64,000 nucleotides of DNA from CAVUAT01 sp963848045. GTDB taxonomy: Bacteria; Actinomycetota; Thermoleophilia; Solirubrobacterales; 70-9. Each line of letters starts with the position of its first letter. Positions within the stretch are counted from its first letter, which is position 1. Of the stretch, positions 32,815-41,118 are shown one piece after another. Below the pieces are notes generated by a model that was given only the letters and a program-made list of their open reading frames with translations, did not search any database and had not been told where the DNA came from. The stretch spans positions 248,001 to 312,000 of the forward strand of contig CAWKCC010000002.1 in NCBI GenBank assembly GCA_963848045.1. Reading direction: 5' to 3'. The position numbers and the translations under genes are program-made.

Positions 32815-34107
32815 TCAGCGGCCCGCCGCCGCGTCGCGCGACTCGCGCGCGGCGGTTCTGAACACCGACTTCGCCATCAGCGAGGGCTCGGCTGCGACGC
32901 GCGCCTCGTTTACCTCCGCCCGGGCCCGATGGGCGGCCGGGTCGTCGGGGGCGGCGCGCGCGGCGAGCTCGGCCAGGTGGCCGGCCAGCCGCAGGCTGCC
33001 CTGGGCCGCGAGCTCGCGGGCGCGCTTGGCCAGCGGCCCGGCACCGCCGGCCAGCTCGGCGATCTCCGCGGCGAGCTCTCGGTCGGGGGCGGGCTTGAGG
33101 CTGGCGGGATCGAGGTCGTACCAGCCGCCGTAGAGGCGCCAGACGTTGCGGACGATGAACTCGGGGTCGTCGTAGACCGGGCGCAGATAGGGCTTCTCCA
33201 ACAGGGCCGTCGGAGCCGAGACCCCGTGGAGCACCTCGTTCAGCGTGGCTCCCTCGTTCATCAGCCTCACCGTCTCGTCGTGCAGGTGCTCGAGCAGCTC
33301 GGCGGTGTCGATCAGGATCGCCCGCACCCGCTCGGCGCCGACCACGGGGAGGCCGTGCCCGGGGAGCAGCGTCTCAGCCTCGAGCGCCGCCATCTCTCGC
33401 AGCGCGGCCGACCAGTCACGCGCGTAGCGCTGCACCTTCTGCGGGTTGCCCGCGTTGGGGACGCACCAGATGATCAGGTCGCCCGGGCAGAGCACCCGCC
33501 GGCCGGGGACCCAGGTCCAGGTGGCGTCGTCGGTCTCGCCGCGCGCGTGGCGCAGCTCGAAGCGCTCGCCGCCGATCTCGAGCTCGAGCGAGTCGCGATA
33601 GGTGCGGTCGGGCTGCCGGTACTCGGTGGGCCATGGGACCTCGGCGCCGAACTGGCGGGAGTTGATGGCGCTGTTGTAGCCGGCGGTGAGCGCATAGCGC
33701 TCGAAACGCGTCGGCACGTTCTCGTGAGCGATGACTCGCGGTCTGGGCCGGCCCCTCTCCGCGGCCTCCTGCTCGAAGGGCCCGAGGCCGAAGACGTGGT
33801 CGACGTGGCCGTGGGAGAAGATCGTCGTGTGCAGGGGGGCCGCCGACCAGTCGCGGATCATGCGATGGATCTCGGGAGCCGAGAACGAGGCGCCGCTGTC
33901 GACGCAGACGAGGCCCTCGCCGGTCTCGAAGGCGCTGACGTTGGCGAACGAGTTGACGAACGCGGTCCCCGTGCCGAGCTCGACCAGCTCGCCTCTCGGC
34001 ACGAAGGGGTTGACTCCCTCCTCGCTTCCGGGGTCGGATGAGGTGGGAGACCCGGGAACCTCCAACTCGCCGCGCCACAGCCGGTCGGAGAGCTCGAGCA
34101 CGTCCAC
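32815..34107 (-). CDS. Alkyl/aryl-sulfatase-like metallo-beta-lactamase-fold protein
   Basis: 430 residues from GTG 34107 (VDVLELSDRLWRGELEVPG). The frame continues far upstream, but that part is antisense to the carboxypeptidase gene. The MBL domain has TTIFSHGHVDHVFGLGPFE (HxHxDH), HARGETDDATW and LLPGHGLPV. After it comes an alpha-helical region (LLEHLHDETVRLMNEG, then YLRPVYDDPEFIVRNVWRLY) that matches the dimerisation domain of SdsA1-type alkyl sulfatases. No signal peptide is seen. Sulfatase activity is inferred from the domain order; relatives with other substrates exist. Confidence 0.82.
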   Translation of the reverse strand: MDVLELSDRLWRGELEVPGSPTSSDPGSEEGVNPFVPRGELVELGTGTAFVNSFANVSAFETGEGLVCVDSGASFSAPEIHRMIRDWSAAPLHTTIFSHGHVDHVFGLGPFEQEAAERGRPRPRVIAHENVPTRFERYALTAGYNSAINSRQFGAEVPWPTEYRQPDRTYRDSLELEIGGERFELRHARGETDDATWTWVPGRRVLCPGDLIIWCVPNAGNPQKVQRYARDWSAALREMAALEAETLLPGHGLPVVGAERVRAILIDTAELLEHLHDETVRLMNEGATLNEVLHGVSAPTALLEKPYLRPVYDDPEFIVRNVWRLYGGWYDLDPASLKPAPDRELAAEIAELAGGAGPLAKRARELAAQGSLRLAGHLAELAARAAPDDPAAHRARAEVNEARVAAEPSLMAKSVFRTAARESRDAAAGR

Positions 34108-34114
34108 GCGCGGG

Positions 34115-34120
34115 ACCGTA
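34115..34120 (-). promoter_or_regulatory. -10 element for the sulfatase-like gene
   Basis: TACGGT on the minus strand, ending 7 nt before GTG 34107. It lies in the 17-bp gap after the carboxypeptidase stop. Confidence 0.45.
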
Positions 34121-34124
34121 TCGG

Positions 34125-35141
34125 CTACCGGCGCCCGGCCGCGAAACCGGCCCGCAGCAGCCGCGGCACCTGGCTGATCGGGTCGGGTGAATCGAGCAGA
34201 ACCACCCCGAGGTGGCGGCCTCCGAGTCGTGCCGTGGTCACGTAGCAGCGGCCGGCCCCGTCGGTGAGGCCGGTCTTCACCCCCGTGACCCGCGCGCTGG
34301 GCAGCCCGGCGAGGCCCCGCTGCACGAAGTAGTGGTTGTTGGCGAGCGAGAGCATCCCGCCCCTGACCGGAAACGGCACCCGGGCCGAGCGCCGTGAGGT
34401 GACCGAGGCGACCCACTCGTCGGAGAGATCCGCCCGGGCCAGCGCGGCGAGGTCATAGGCGCAGGAGCCGTTGCCCCTGTCCTGCAGCCCCGCCGGGCCT
34501 GCGAAGCGCGTGCAACTCAGTCCCAGCTCGGCCGCGCGGGCGTTCATGCGCTTCACGAAGCGCGCGATCGTGCCCGCGTCGTGCTCGGCGAGGGCGGCGG
34601 CGGCGTCGTTGCCCGAGGCCAGCAGCAGGCCGAGAAAGAGACCGCCCAGCGGCACCTTGCGTCCCGCCTTCAGCAGCCCGATCCGGGATCCCTCCACCCC
34701 CGGGGGCTTGGCGCTGATCAGGACCCGCTCGCGAGGCCCGTGGCGCTCGGAGATGATCAGCGCGGTCATCATCTTGGTCAGGCTCGCGATCGGGCGCTCG
34801 GCCGCCGGATTGCGGGCCCACAGCACCTCGCCGGTGTCGACGTCGAAGAGGAGCCCCGCCGCGGGCGGGCGCTTGAAACGGGGCCGCAGCGCGTAGGGCG
34901 GTCTCGCCGCTTCGACCGCGAACGGCCCCGTCCCCGGTGACCGGTCGGGGGCGACGGACCCGATCGCGTCAAGGACGCGGTCGGCGGCGACCACGCCGCT
35001 GCGGGGCGGGATCGCGGCGATCGCGCGCTCGGGCGGCTCCCCGCGCTCGTCCTCGGGGGACCCCGGCCAGAGCAGCAGCGCCCCGGCCGCAGTGAAGGCG
35101 AGGCAGAAGGCGATCAGGCCGAGTGCGAGCTTGGCGCTCAT
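34125..35141 (-). CDS. dacA: D-alanyl-D-alanine carboxypeptidase (peptidase S11)
   Basis: 338 residues. An N-terminal signal or anchor helix (about 4-25) precedes the S11 catalytic domain, with S120-L-T-K123 (SxxK), S176-G-N178 (SxN) and K289-T-G291 (KTG). It trims the terminal D-Ala from peptidoglycan pentapeptides outside the membrane and limits cross-linking. The C-terminal PBP5 domain and membrane-anchoring helix are absent; it may be held by the N-terminal helix. The ATG overlaps the preceding small membrane-protein gene (ATGA), so it belongs to a rhomboid-mini-protein-carboxypeptidase operon. Confidence 0.92.
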   Translation of the reverse strand: MSAKLALGLIAFCLAFTAAGALLLWPGSPEDERGEPPERAIAAIPPRSGVVAADRVLDAIGSVAPDRSPGTGPFAVEAARPPYALRPRFKRPPAAGLLFDVDTGEVLWARNPAAERPIASLTKMMTALIISERHGPRERVLISAKPPGVEGSRIGLLKAGRKVPLGGLFLGLLLASGNDAAAALAEHDAGTIARFVKRMNARAAELGLSCTRFAGPAGLQDRGNGSCAYDLAALARADLSDEWVASVTSRRSARVPFPVRGGMLSLANNHYFVQRGLAGLPSARVTGVKTGLTDGAGRCYVTTARLGGRHLGVVLLDSPDPISQVPRLLRAGFAAGRR

Positions 35142-35323
35142 TCGGGAGGTGGGTTGCGGATTGCGCCGATCAGGCCGGTCGCGATCATGCCGATCACCAG
35201 CAGCGAGACGACGGTGAGGAACGAGAAGCCCGTCTCGACCGCGGCCGAGAGGGTGATCAGCGCGAACAGGACGCAGAAGGCGATGCCGAAGCCGAGCAGC
35301 GCTGTGCGGGTGCCTGATTCCAA
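35138..35323 (-). CDS. Small two-helix membrane protein
   Basis: 61 residues if started at TTG 35323 (ESGTRTALLGFGIAFCVLF). Upstream in-frame starts would run inside the rhomboid gene and give improbable sequence. It is two hydrophobic helices joined by AAVETGFS, ending IRNPPPE. It lies between the rhomboid gene (7-bp gap) and dacA (4-bp overlap), so it is surely co-transcribed with them. I know no function. A partner or regulator of one of its two membrane neighbours is possible. Confidence 0.6.
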   Translation of the reverse strand: MESGTRTALLGFGIAFCVLFALITLSAAVETGFSFLTVVSLLVIGMIATGLIGAIRNPPPE

Positions 35324-35330
35324 GGGCGGC

Positions 35331-36194
35331 CTAGGTCGCCGGCGCCAGGGGCTCGGGCTGGCGCGGCGATCGCCGCGCCAGCAGCTTGACCGTGGCCAGC
35401 CCGAAGATGAAGCCCCCCACATGGGCGAAGTAGGCGATGCCCGCGCCTCCGCCGACCTCGGGGGTGGCGACCTGGCCGACCGCCGGCACGAACTGGAGCA
35501 CGAACCAGATCCCGAGCAGGATCAGGGCGGGGATCTCGATCACCGTCACGAAGAAGACGATGAAGATCAGCGTCAGCACCCTGGCCGCGGGGTGCAGCAG
35601 CGCGTAGGCGCCCAGCACGCCGGCGACGGCGCCGCTTGCCCCGATCGTCGGCACCGTCGATTCCACGTCCAGGGCGGCCTGCGAGTAGACGGCGACGATT
35701 CCGGCCGCCAGGTAGAAGAGGGCGAACTTGAGCCGGCCCATCGATTCCTCGATGTTGTTGCCGAAGACCCAGAGGAAGAGCATGTTGCCGACGATGTGGA
35801 GGATCCCACCATGCATGAACATCGAGGTCAGCAGGGTCACGTACCAGACCGCCTGCTCCAGCGGGATCGGGGTGAGGCCCGGGTTCTGCTGTCCTCGCTC
35901 CACCGCCTGCTCGTAGCCACTCGCGCCCGGGCAGATCACGCCGGCCTCGTTGCGCGCATTGACGGCGCCGATCGAGCAGTCGGCGGTCTCGTCGGGGTGG
36001 GTGATGCGATAGGGGATCGCCCCGAACTCCAGCGAGCTCTGGTCGATCTTCCCGAGATCCAGCGGGGGCGCGCTCAGCTCGGGGCTGGTCGAGTAGGTGA
36101 TCTGCCAGATGAAGAAGAGCACGTTGATGGCGATCAGGGCGACCGTGACCACCGGGAAGCGGTCGGTCGGGATGTTGTCCTTGAGCGGGATCAT
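35331..36194 (-). CDS. Rhomboid-family intramembrane serine protease
   Basis: 287 residues, six helices plus a large outer loop (about 40-115) between helices 1 and 2. The active site is complete: HIVGNM in helix 2 (Asn137), GASGAVAGVLGAY with catalytic Ser187, and AHVGGF with His258. It cleaves membrane-protein helices within the bilayer. Its substrate is unknown. It is transcribed ahead of a 61-residue membrane protein and dacA. TAGGCT lies 15 nt before the ATG on the minus strand (near 36210). Confidence 0.92.
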   Translation of the reverse strand: MIPLKDNIPTDRFPVVTVALIAINVLFFIWQITYSTSPELSAPPLDLGKIDQSSLEFGAIPYRITHPDETADCSIGAVNARNEAGVICPGASGYEQAVERGQQNPGLTPIPLEQAVWYVTLLTSMFMHGGILHIVGNMLFLWVFGNNIEESMGRLKFALFYLAAGIVAVYSQAALDVESTVPTIGASGAVAGVLGAYALLHPAARVLTLIFIVFFVTVIEIPALILLGIWFVLQFVPAVGQVATPEVGGGAGIAYFAHVGGFIFGLATVKLLARRSPRQPEPLAPAT

Positions 36195-36311
36195 CCAGGG
36201 AGGGCGGCAAGCCTAGCCGCCGCCCTTCGGCTCGGCGGGCGCCGCCCTCCTGCCAGAATCCGGTCATGACGGCGACCGTCGCCCAGTGCCGATCCCTGGC
36301 GCGACACCGAC

Positions 36312-36974
36312 GTGATCGATGAGCGCGCAGCGCGCTTCAGCCAGGGGGTGACGGGAGTCGTGGCGCTGTTCGGGGCGGCGCTCGGATGGCCACTGCTCTG
36401 GGCTCTGATGGCGCTGCAGCTGGTCTTGGCCGTGACGCTGGGCCGCCATGCGTGCCTCGCCTGCCTCGCCTACTACGGTCTGATCCAGCCCCGCCTGGGC
36501 GAGGGGCCGCTCGAGGACTCCCGCCCGCCTCGCCTCGCGAACAAGATCGGGATCGCGGTGCTGGGCGCCGCCGCCGTGAGCTGGTGGCTGGGCGCGCCGG
36601 GGCTGGGAACCGCGCTCGGCTCCCTGGTGGCGCTCCTGGCCCTGCTTTCGGCATCCACCGGCTTCTGCGCGGGTTGCGAGATCTACAAGCTGGGCGCCCG
36701 GCTGCGCGGCATCTCGCCCCGGCACCATTCCCATATCGACCCCGGTGACCTCGGCGGGCTCGACGGGGTAGCGCTCTCCTATGTCGAGTTCACCCATCCG
36801 CTCTGCTCGGAGTGCCACGATTGGGAGCGCAGGCTCTCGGGCGGAGCCGAGCCCCTGATCAAGATCGACGTCCGGGAGCGCCCCGATCTGGCTCGCAAGT
36901 ACGGCGTCGCGGTGGTGCCCACCGTGGTCGGAGTGAGCGGCGACGGCGCCGTGGTCGAGCGCCTGGCTCCCTAG
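36312..36974 (+). CDS. DUF4395 membrane domain fused to a thioredoxin-like domain
   Basis: 220 residues from GTG 36312 (MIDERAARFSQGVTGVVALF). The first ~125 residues are the DUF4395 membrane domain with four helices and the Cys-bearing end ASTGFCAGCEIY. The last ~70 form a short thioredoxin fold with C165-S-E-C168 and the cis-Pro segment VAVVPTVVGV. Extra cysteines lie in a helix at CLACL (48-51). The combination suggests electron transfer across or at the membrane between the two CxxC sites, as in DsbD- or VKOR-like relays. This is inference; DUF4395 has no established role. Confidence 0.8.
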   Translation: MIDERAARFSQGVTGVVALFGAALGWPLLWALMALQLVLAVTLGRHACLACLAYYGLIQPRLGEGPLEDSRPPRLANKIGIAVLGAAAVSWWLGAPGLGTALGSLVALLALLSASTGFCAGCEIYKLGARLRGISPRHHSHIDPGDLGGLDGVALSYVEFTHPLCSECHDWERRLSGGAEPLIKIDVRERPDLARKYGVAVVPTVVGVSGDGAVVERLAP

Positions 36975-36984
36975 CCGCGCGCGC

Positions 36985-37542
36985 TCACGGGCCGCGGCGA
37001 CAGAGGTGGTCGAGCAGCCACGGCGGCGCCTCGGCCAAGGCGAGCTCCCCGCTCAGGATCTGGCGGGAGAAGGCGATGCCCTCCTCGGTGAGCCGGCCGT
37101 CGGGCGACCTCAGCGGGTCGTTGCGGCCGTAGATCGAGATCAGGCGTGTCGCGGTCTCACCGCCGAAGCTGGCCGCCACCACGATCCCGGCGAAGTGCCT
37201 GGCCTGTCCCTGCGAGCCGTCGTCGAACCTGAGCAGAAAGCCCTTGCCGGGAATCCGGTTGCGGCCTCCCCGCGCCAGGTCGCCGAAGGCTCGCGGAGGC
37301 GGCCGGATCCCGGCCACCTGACGGCCGATGCTGCTCAGGAACTCCTGCCTGTTGGGCGATCGCTCGGCGAGCTTCGCCGCAACGCCCGCGAGCCTGCGGC
37401 AGGAGCTGCCCTTGAACTCGTCGCTGAGCTCGGCGAGGTCGATCGCCTCCTCCTCGTCCCCCGGCGGCTGCAGGTACCAGTAGGCCCCTGCACCGACGGC
37501 GAGCAGCGCCACCACCGCGAGCCCCGCCAGGAATCTCTTCAC
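36985..37542 (-). CDS. Hypothetical membrane-anchored protein
   Basis: 185 residues from GTG 37542. An N-terminal helix (RFLAGLAVVALLAVGAGAYW) acts as a signal or anchor. The outer part contains DEFKGSSCRRLAGVAAKLAE and, near the end, PWLLDHLCRRG, so two cysteines could form a disulfide. I do not recognise the family. It follows the secreted glycosidase gene in the same direction, but has its own -10 element built on that gene's stop codon. Confidence 0.7.
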   Translation of the reverse strand: MKRFLAGLAVVALLAVGAGAYWYLQPPGDEEEAIDLAELSDEFKGSSCRRLAGVAAKLAERSPNRQEFLSSIGRQVAGIRPPPRAFGDLARGGRNRIPGKGFLLRFDDGSQGQARHFAGIVVAASFGGETATRLISIYGRNDPLRSPDGRLTEEGIAFSRQILSGELALAEAPPWLLDHLCRRGP

Positions 37543-37550
37543 GCTCGCTG

Positions 37551-37556
37551 AGCCTA
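37551..37556 (-). promoter_or_regulatory. -10 element built on the upstream TAG stop codon
   Basis: TAGGCT on the minus strand, ending 8 nt before GTG 37542. Its TAG is the stop codon of the glycosidase-like gene. Confidence 0.5.
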
Positions 37557-38777
37557 GTCAGGGGGGCGCTGTCGGTGAGCGGCGGGCGGGATCTCGTAGC
37601 GCTTGGCGCGCAGCTTCGCCGAGCGCGGCTCGGCCACCGCGCCCGCAGCCGAGGCGGCGACGGCGCCGGACTTCGTCCAGCGCACGCTCAGCGGGGTGTG
37701 GGTGAGCAGGACGTTCCAGGTGGGCACGTCGACGTCGCCGCTCGGCAGGATCCCGTTGGCCGCTTGGAGCGCCACCACCGCGGCACGCGTCGGCGCCTCG
37801 AAGTAGCCGCTGATCGGTGTCGCGTAGCCGCCACCGGCCAGCAGTTGCTGGGCCCAGGCGACCAGGTCACCCTTGGCGCCGCTGCGCAGCAGCGGGTAGC
37901 TGTCGTAGGGCTGGTAGCCGGGGATCGGCTTCGCCCGGCCCCCGACCGCCCTCCACTGGCGCTTGCCCGAATGCTGCCACGACCACCAGCTCACGCCCTC
38001 CATGCCGTGTGAGAGGGCGAGTCGCCGGAAGCGGCGAATCTGCTTGGGGCGGGGTCCGAGGTACGTCTGCCCGGTGGGCAGGATCGGGCGGCCGTAGGCG
38101 CGGTTGAACACGTAGGTGTGGATGAAGGCCTTGTCCACCTTGTCGCCGATCGTCTTCCAGTAGAGCTGGGGCAGGTTGTACTGGGCGCCACCGGGCCCGA
38201 GAAAGACCGAGTACGGGAAGGCGGGGTGGTAGTCGACGTAGGGGAAGGAGGAGAGCGCCAGCGGATAGCTCGGGCCGACGCGCTTGCGCAACGCTCGCAT
38301 ATAGGTCGAGGCCTCGGCGTACTCGCCCTCATAGTGGCCCTCGGCGTCGATCACCAGGCAGTCGGCGCCGCGGGCGGCCGCGGTCGCCCCCACCTTTGCC
38401 TCGGCCTTGGGCCGATCGCCGTATACGAACTGCCAGGCGCAGACGCGCAGGCCCCTCGCCTTCAGCGCGCGGACCATGGGTGCAGAGAACTGTGACCAGA
38501 CGCGGCCCGCGTCGCCCGCCTTGATCAGGACCACCTCGATGCCGCGCTTGCGTGCGCGGCCGGCGATTCGCTTCACCTTGCCCCGGGACGCCCTGTTCAG
38601 ATACCAGATCCACATCCCGTCCCCCGAGAGCGGGTTGGCCGCATTCCCCGTGGGCGCCACCGGCTCCTGAGCCGCGGCGCCGCGCGCAAGCGGCACGGCG
38701 AGCAGGATCGTCGCGGCAGCAAGCGCAATCAGTGCGGCCAGTGCCGCTCCGGTGATCTTTGCGGACATCATCATCAC
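37554..38777 (-). CDS. Secreted TIM-barrel glycosidase-like protein with a peptidoglycan-binding domain
   Basis: Up to 407 residues. The start reads GTG ATG ATG ATG, and a TAGGGT element overlapping these codons would favour the third ATG (38768). A signal peptide precedes a barrel-like domain (about 45-290): GMWIWYLNRASRGKVKRIAG, ADCLVIDAEGHYEGEY with acidic catalytic candidates, and GVSWWSWQHSG. This resembles GH25- or DUF1906-like glycoside hydrolases. The C-terminal peptidoglycan-binding domain (about 300-360) reads SGAKGDLVAWAQQLL, then ISGYFEAPTRAAVVALQAAN. It is probably a wall-active hydrolase. The exact bond cleaved is not known. Confidence 0.78.
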   Translation of the reverse strand: MMMMSAKITGAALAALIALAAATILLAVPLARGAAAQEPVAPTGNAANPLSGDGMWIWYLNRASRGKVKRIAGRARKRGIEVVLIKAGDAGRVWSQFSAPMVRALKARGLRVCAWQFVYGDRPKAEAKVGATAAARGADCLVIDAEGHYEGEYAEASTYMRALRKRVGPSYPLALSSFPYVDYHPAFPYSVFLGPGGAQYNLPQLYWKTIGDKVDKAFIHTYVFNRAYGRPILPTGQTYLGPRPKQIRRFRRLALSHGMEGVSWWSWQHSGKRQWRAVGGRAKPIPGYQPYDSYPLLRSGAKGDLVAWAQQLLAGGGYATPISGYFEAPTRAAVVALQAANGILPSGDVDVPTWNVLLTHTPLSVRWTKSGAVAASAAGAVAEPRSAKLRAKRYEIPPAAHRQRPPD

Positions 38778-38818
38778 CCTACGAACGCCACAACACCCGT
38801 CCGCAGGAAAAGCTGCAC

Positions 38819-39313
38819 TCAGGCCGCGCGCTCAGCCCTCTTGCGAACGATGCCCAACAGCCGCTTGACGACCAGCACGTGCCCGCGCGTGCCGATCACG
38901 AGCGCGCGATAGGCGCGGCCACTGAGGCCGGGGAAGTCGGCCCGGGTCTCGGCTCGCAGCAGCGTGCGCTCGTCTCTGGTCGGCTCCAGGCTGAAGAGCA
39001 GGCCGTAGCGCGAGAAGCGATGCCGGCCCTCCAGCGCCAGCACGGCCGGCTCGATCACCCTGGCGACGATGAAGCCCGGCACCGTCGAGCCGATTAGGCG
39101 CGGGTCGCCGGAGCGCGCCGTCTCCGAGCAGCCGAGCAGGCGAGCGATACGCACACTGCCCCGGCCATCGAGGGCCCGTGGGACGGTCGACAGCAGCGCC
39201 TCCCAGACGACCTCGCGCGGTGCCAGGACCAGCACGCCGTGCTCGTCGATCACCGGCAGATGCTCGAGGGGGAGATCGATCGTGCGCTCGGGTGCCGCCT
39301 CCGTTTCGGGCAC
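38819..39313 (-). CDS. SRPBCC/DUF2867-like protein
   Basis: 164 residues. The fold is START-like, with HGVLVLAPREVVWEALLSTV at the front. The C-terminal block DFPGLSGRAYRALVIGTRGH, then VLVVKRLLGIVRKRA, is typical of small DUF2867-type SRPBCC proteins that bind hydrophobic ligands. It starts 3 bp after lipA and is the last gene of the pdh-lip operon. A link to lipoate or lipid metabolism is possible only by position. Confidence 0.7.
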   Translation of the reverse strand: MPETEAAPERTIDLPLEHLPVIDEHGVLVLAPREVVWEALLSTVPRALDGRGSVRIARLLGCSETARSGDPRLIGSTVPGFIVARVIEPAVLALEGRHRFSRYGLLFSLEPTRDERTLLRAETRADFPGLSGRAYRALVIGTRGHVLVVKRLLGIVRKRAERAA

Positions 39314-39316
39314 GGC

Positions 39317-40312
39317 TCAGCCGGTCGCCGCCGCGCCCCGCGCCTCGAGTGCCTCACGGGCGCTCTCGTCGGCGTGGTAGCTGGATCGCACCAGGGGCCC
39401 CGAAGCGACGGACTCGAAGCCGATCTCGCGCGCTGCGAGCTCGAGGGCCTTGAACTCGTCGGGGTGCCAATGGCGAACCACCGGGAGGTGGTTCTCGGTC
39501 GGGCGGAGGTATTGGCCGACGGTCAGCACCTGGACCCCGTGCTCGCGCAGGATGCCGAAGGTCTCGACCATCTCGTCGAACTCCTCGCCGAGACCCACCA
39601 TCAGGCCCGACTTGGTGACCACCTTCTCACCGCCCATCTGCTTGGCCATCCGCAGCACACGGGCGGAGCGCCTGAAATCCGACCCCCGCCGGGCGACCGG
39701 GTAGAGGCGCGGGACGGTCTCGACGTTGTGGTTGAAGACGTCGGGGCGCTCGCCGACGACCCTGGCGAGGGGCATCTCCTGGCCGCGGAAGTCGGGGGTG
39801 AGCACCTCGACCTTGCACCCCGGGGCCAGCCGTCTGATCGAGCGGATCACCCCCACGAACGCTCCCGCTCCGTAGTCGGGCAGGTCGTCGCGGTCGACGG
39901 AGGTGACAACCGCATGGCTGAGGCCCATCCGCCGAACCTGGTTGGCCACCCGCAGCGGCTCCAGCGGGTCATTCCAGGTCGGCTTGCCGGTCTGCACGTT
40001 GCAGAAGCCGCAACGCCGCGTGCAGACGTCGCCGAGAATCATGAATGTCGCGGTCCCCCGCTCCCAGCACTCGCCGACATTGGGGCAGTTGGCCTCCTCG
40101 CAGACGGTGTGAAGGCCCTCGGCCGCGATCGTCGCCTTGAGGCGCCGGTAGTTCGGGCCGCCCGGGGCGGGGACCTTCAGCCAGGGAGGCTTGCGCGCGC
40201 GAAAGGCGATCGCGCCCTCGGGGCCGGCCACCCGGCCACCCGGCTTGGCACGCGAGCGGGTCACGTGCAGCCTCTCGGCCGACTGTGCGGGTGAGGTCCT
40301 GGTCGAGGCCAT
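39317..40312 (-). CDS. lipA: Lipoyl synthase
   Basis: 331 residues. A radical-SAM enzyme that inserts two sulfurs into octanoyl-lysine on E2 proteins. Both iron-sulfur sites are intact: the auxiliary cluster C71-x4-C76-x5-C82 (CEEANCPNVGEC) and the radical-SAM CTRRCGFC (C97, C101, C104). The C-terminal Ser ligand lies in VRSSYHADE. It follows lipB by 5 bp and serves the E2 encoded just upstream in the same operon. Confidence 0.96.
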   Translation of the reverse strand: MASTRTSPAQSAERLHVTRSRAKPGGRVAGPEGAIAFRARKPPWLKVPAPGGPNYRRLKATIAAEGLHTVCEEANCPNVGECWERGTATFMILGDVCTRRCGFCNVQTGKPTWNDPLEPLRVANQVRRMGLSHAVVTSVDRDDLPDYGAGAFVGVIRSIRRLAPGCKVEVLTPDFRGQEMPLARVVGERPDVFNHNVETVPRLYPVARRGSDFRRSARVLRMAKQMGGEKVVTKSGLMVGLGEEFDEMVETFGILREHGVQVLTVGQYLRPTENHLPVVRHWHPDEFKALELAAREIGFESVASGPLVRSSYHADESAREALEARGAAATG

Positions 40313-40317
40313 CGCCC

Positions 40318-41118
40318 CTACCGTACCGGCGCCGCAAAGCCGGGCCGTGGGCTCGGGATCAGGGCATCGAGGCCGTCAACCGCGGCGGCCAGCGCCGCCG
40401 GCTCGACCTCCTTCGGCTCGCGCTCGTAGGTCGAGCCGAACTCCTCGGCGACCTCGTCCATGAACGGCCACATCTCCACTGCGGCTCCCAGCTCGCGGCA
40501 GACCGAGGTCACGCGGCAGCCCTCGATTCCGCAGGGAACGATCCACTCGAACGGCTGCAGGTCGTTGTTGACGTTGATCGCGAAGCCGTGTGTGGTGACG
40601 CCGCGGCTGACGTGGACGCCGATCGAGCCGATCTTGCGCAGCGTGCCCTGGGCGACCTCACCGGCCAGCGCCGCGGCGTCACCGCCCGCTTCCAGAAGAG
40701 CGCCCGGCCCGGCCCAGACGCCCGTCAGGCCCGCGATCACGCCGGCATCGATCCCGGTCGCGCCGAGGGTCGCGACCATCACCCGCTCCATCCGCCTCAC
40801 GTACTCGTGCACGTCATCGCCGTAGGGCCTCAGAGAGACGATCGGGTAGCCCACCAGCTGGCCGGGCCCGTGGTAGGTGACCCGGCCTCCGCGGTCGGTA
40901 TCGCAGACCTCGATCCCCTGCATCCGGTACCAGTCCTCGCCCATGCCCAGCTCGCCGGGCCCGGCGCGGCGGCCCTTGGTGTAGACGGGCGGGTGCTCCA
41001 GCAGCAGCAGAACGTCTGGGATCTCGCCGGCCTGGCGAGCGAGCTCAATGGTCCGCTGGACCTCACGGGCATCCCCATAGGGGAGCTGCCCGAGGCGAAC
41101 GCACCACAGCTCGTCCAT
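40318..41118 (-). CDS. lipB: Octanoyl-[acyl-carrier-protein]:protein octanoyltransferase
   Basis: 266 residues from ATG 41118, which shares one base with the pdhC stop (TGATG). It transfers octanoate from ACP to the lipoyl domain. Signatures: RVTYHGPGQLVGYPI (about 79-93), the catalytic-lysine region RKIGSIGVHVSRGVTTHGFA, and the Cys acyl-acceptor in GIEGCRVTSV. An insertion rich in Gly and Ala (about 125-150) precedes the lysine motif. Its position between pdhC and lipA makes this a self-contained E2 synthesis and lipoylation operon. Confidence 0.95.
   Translation of the reverse strand: MDELWCVRLGQLPYGDAREVQRTIELARQAGEIPDVLLLLEHPPVYTKGRRAGPGELGMGEDWYRMQGIEVCDTDRGGRVTYHGPGQLVGYPIVSLRPYGDDVHEYVRRMERVMVATLGATGIDAGVIAGLTGVWAGPGALLEAGGDAAALAGEVAQGTLRKIGSIGVHVSRGVTTHGFAINVNNDLQPFEWIVPCGIEGCRVTSVCRELGAAVEMWPFMDEVAEEFGSTYEREPKEVEPAALAAAVDGLDALIPSPRPGFAAPVR

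Noticed and set aside
32815..34416. A 533-residue version of the sulfatase-like protein.
   Set aside because: The first ~100 residues are antisense to dacA and arginine/glycine-rich; the real fold begins at GTG 34107, which has a -10 in place.
36266..36322. 18-codon ATG frame overlapping the start of the DUF4395-thioredoxin gene, with CAGAAT 7 nt before its ATG.
   Set aside because: It is out of frame with the gene, very short, and CAGAAT is a poor -10. In sequence this G+C-rich, chance frames of this length are common.
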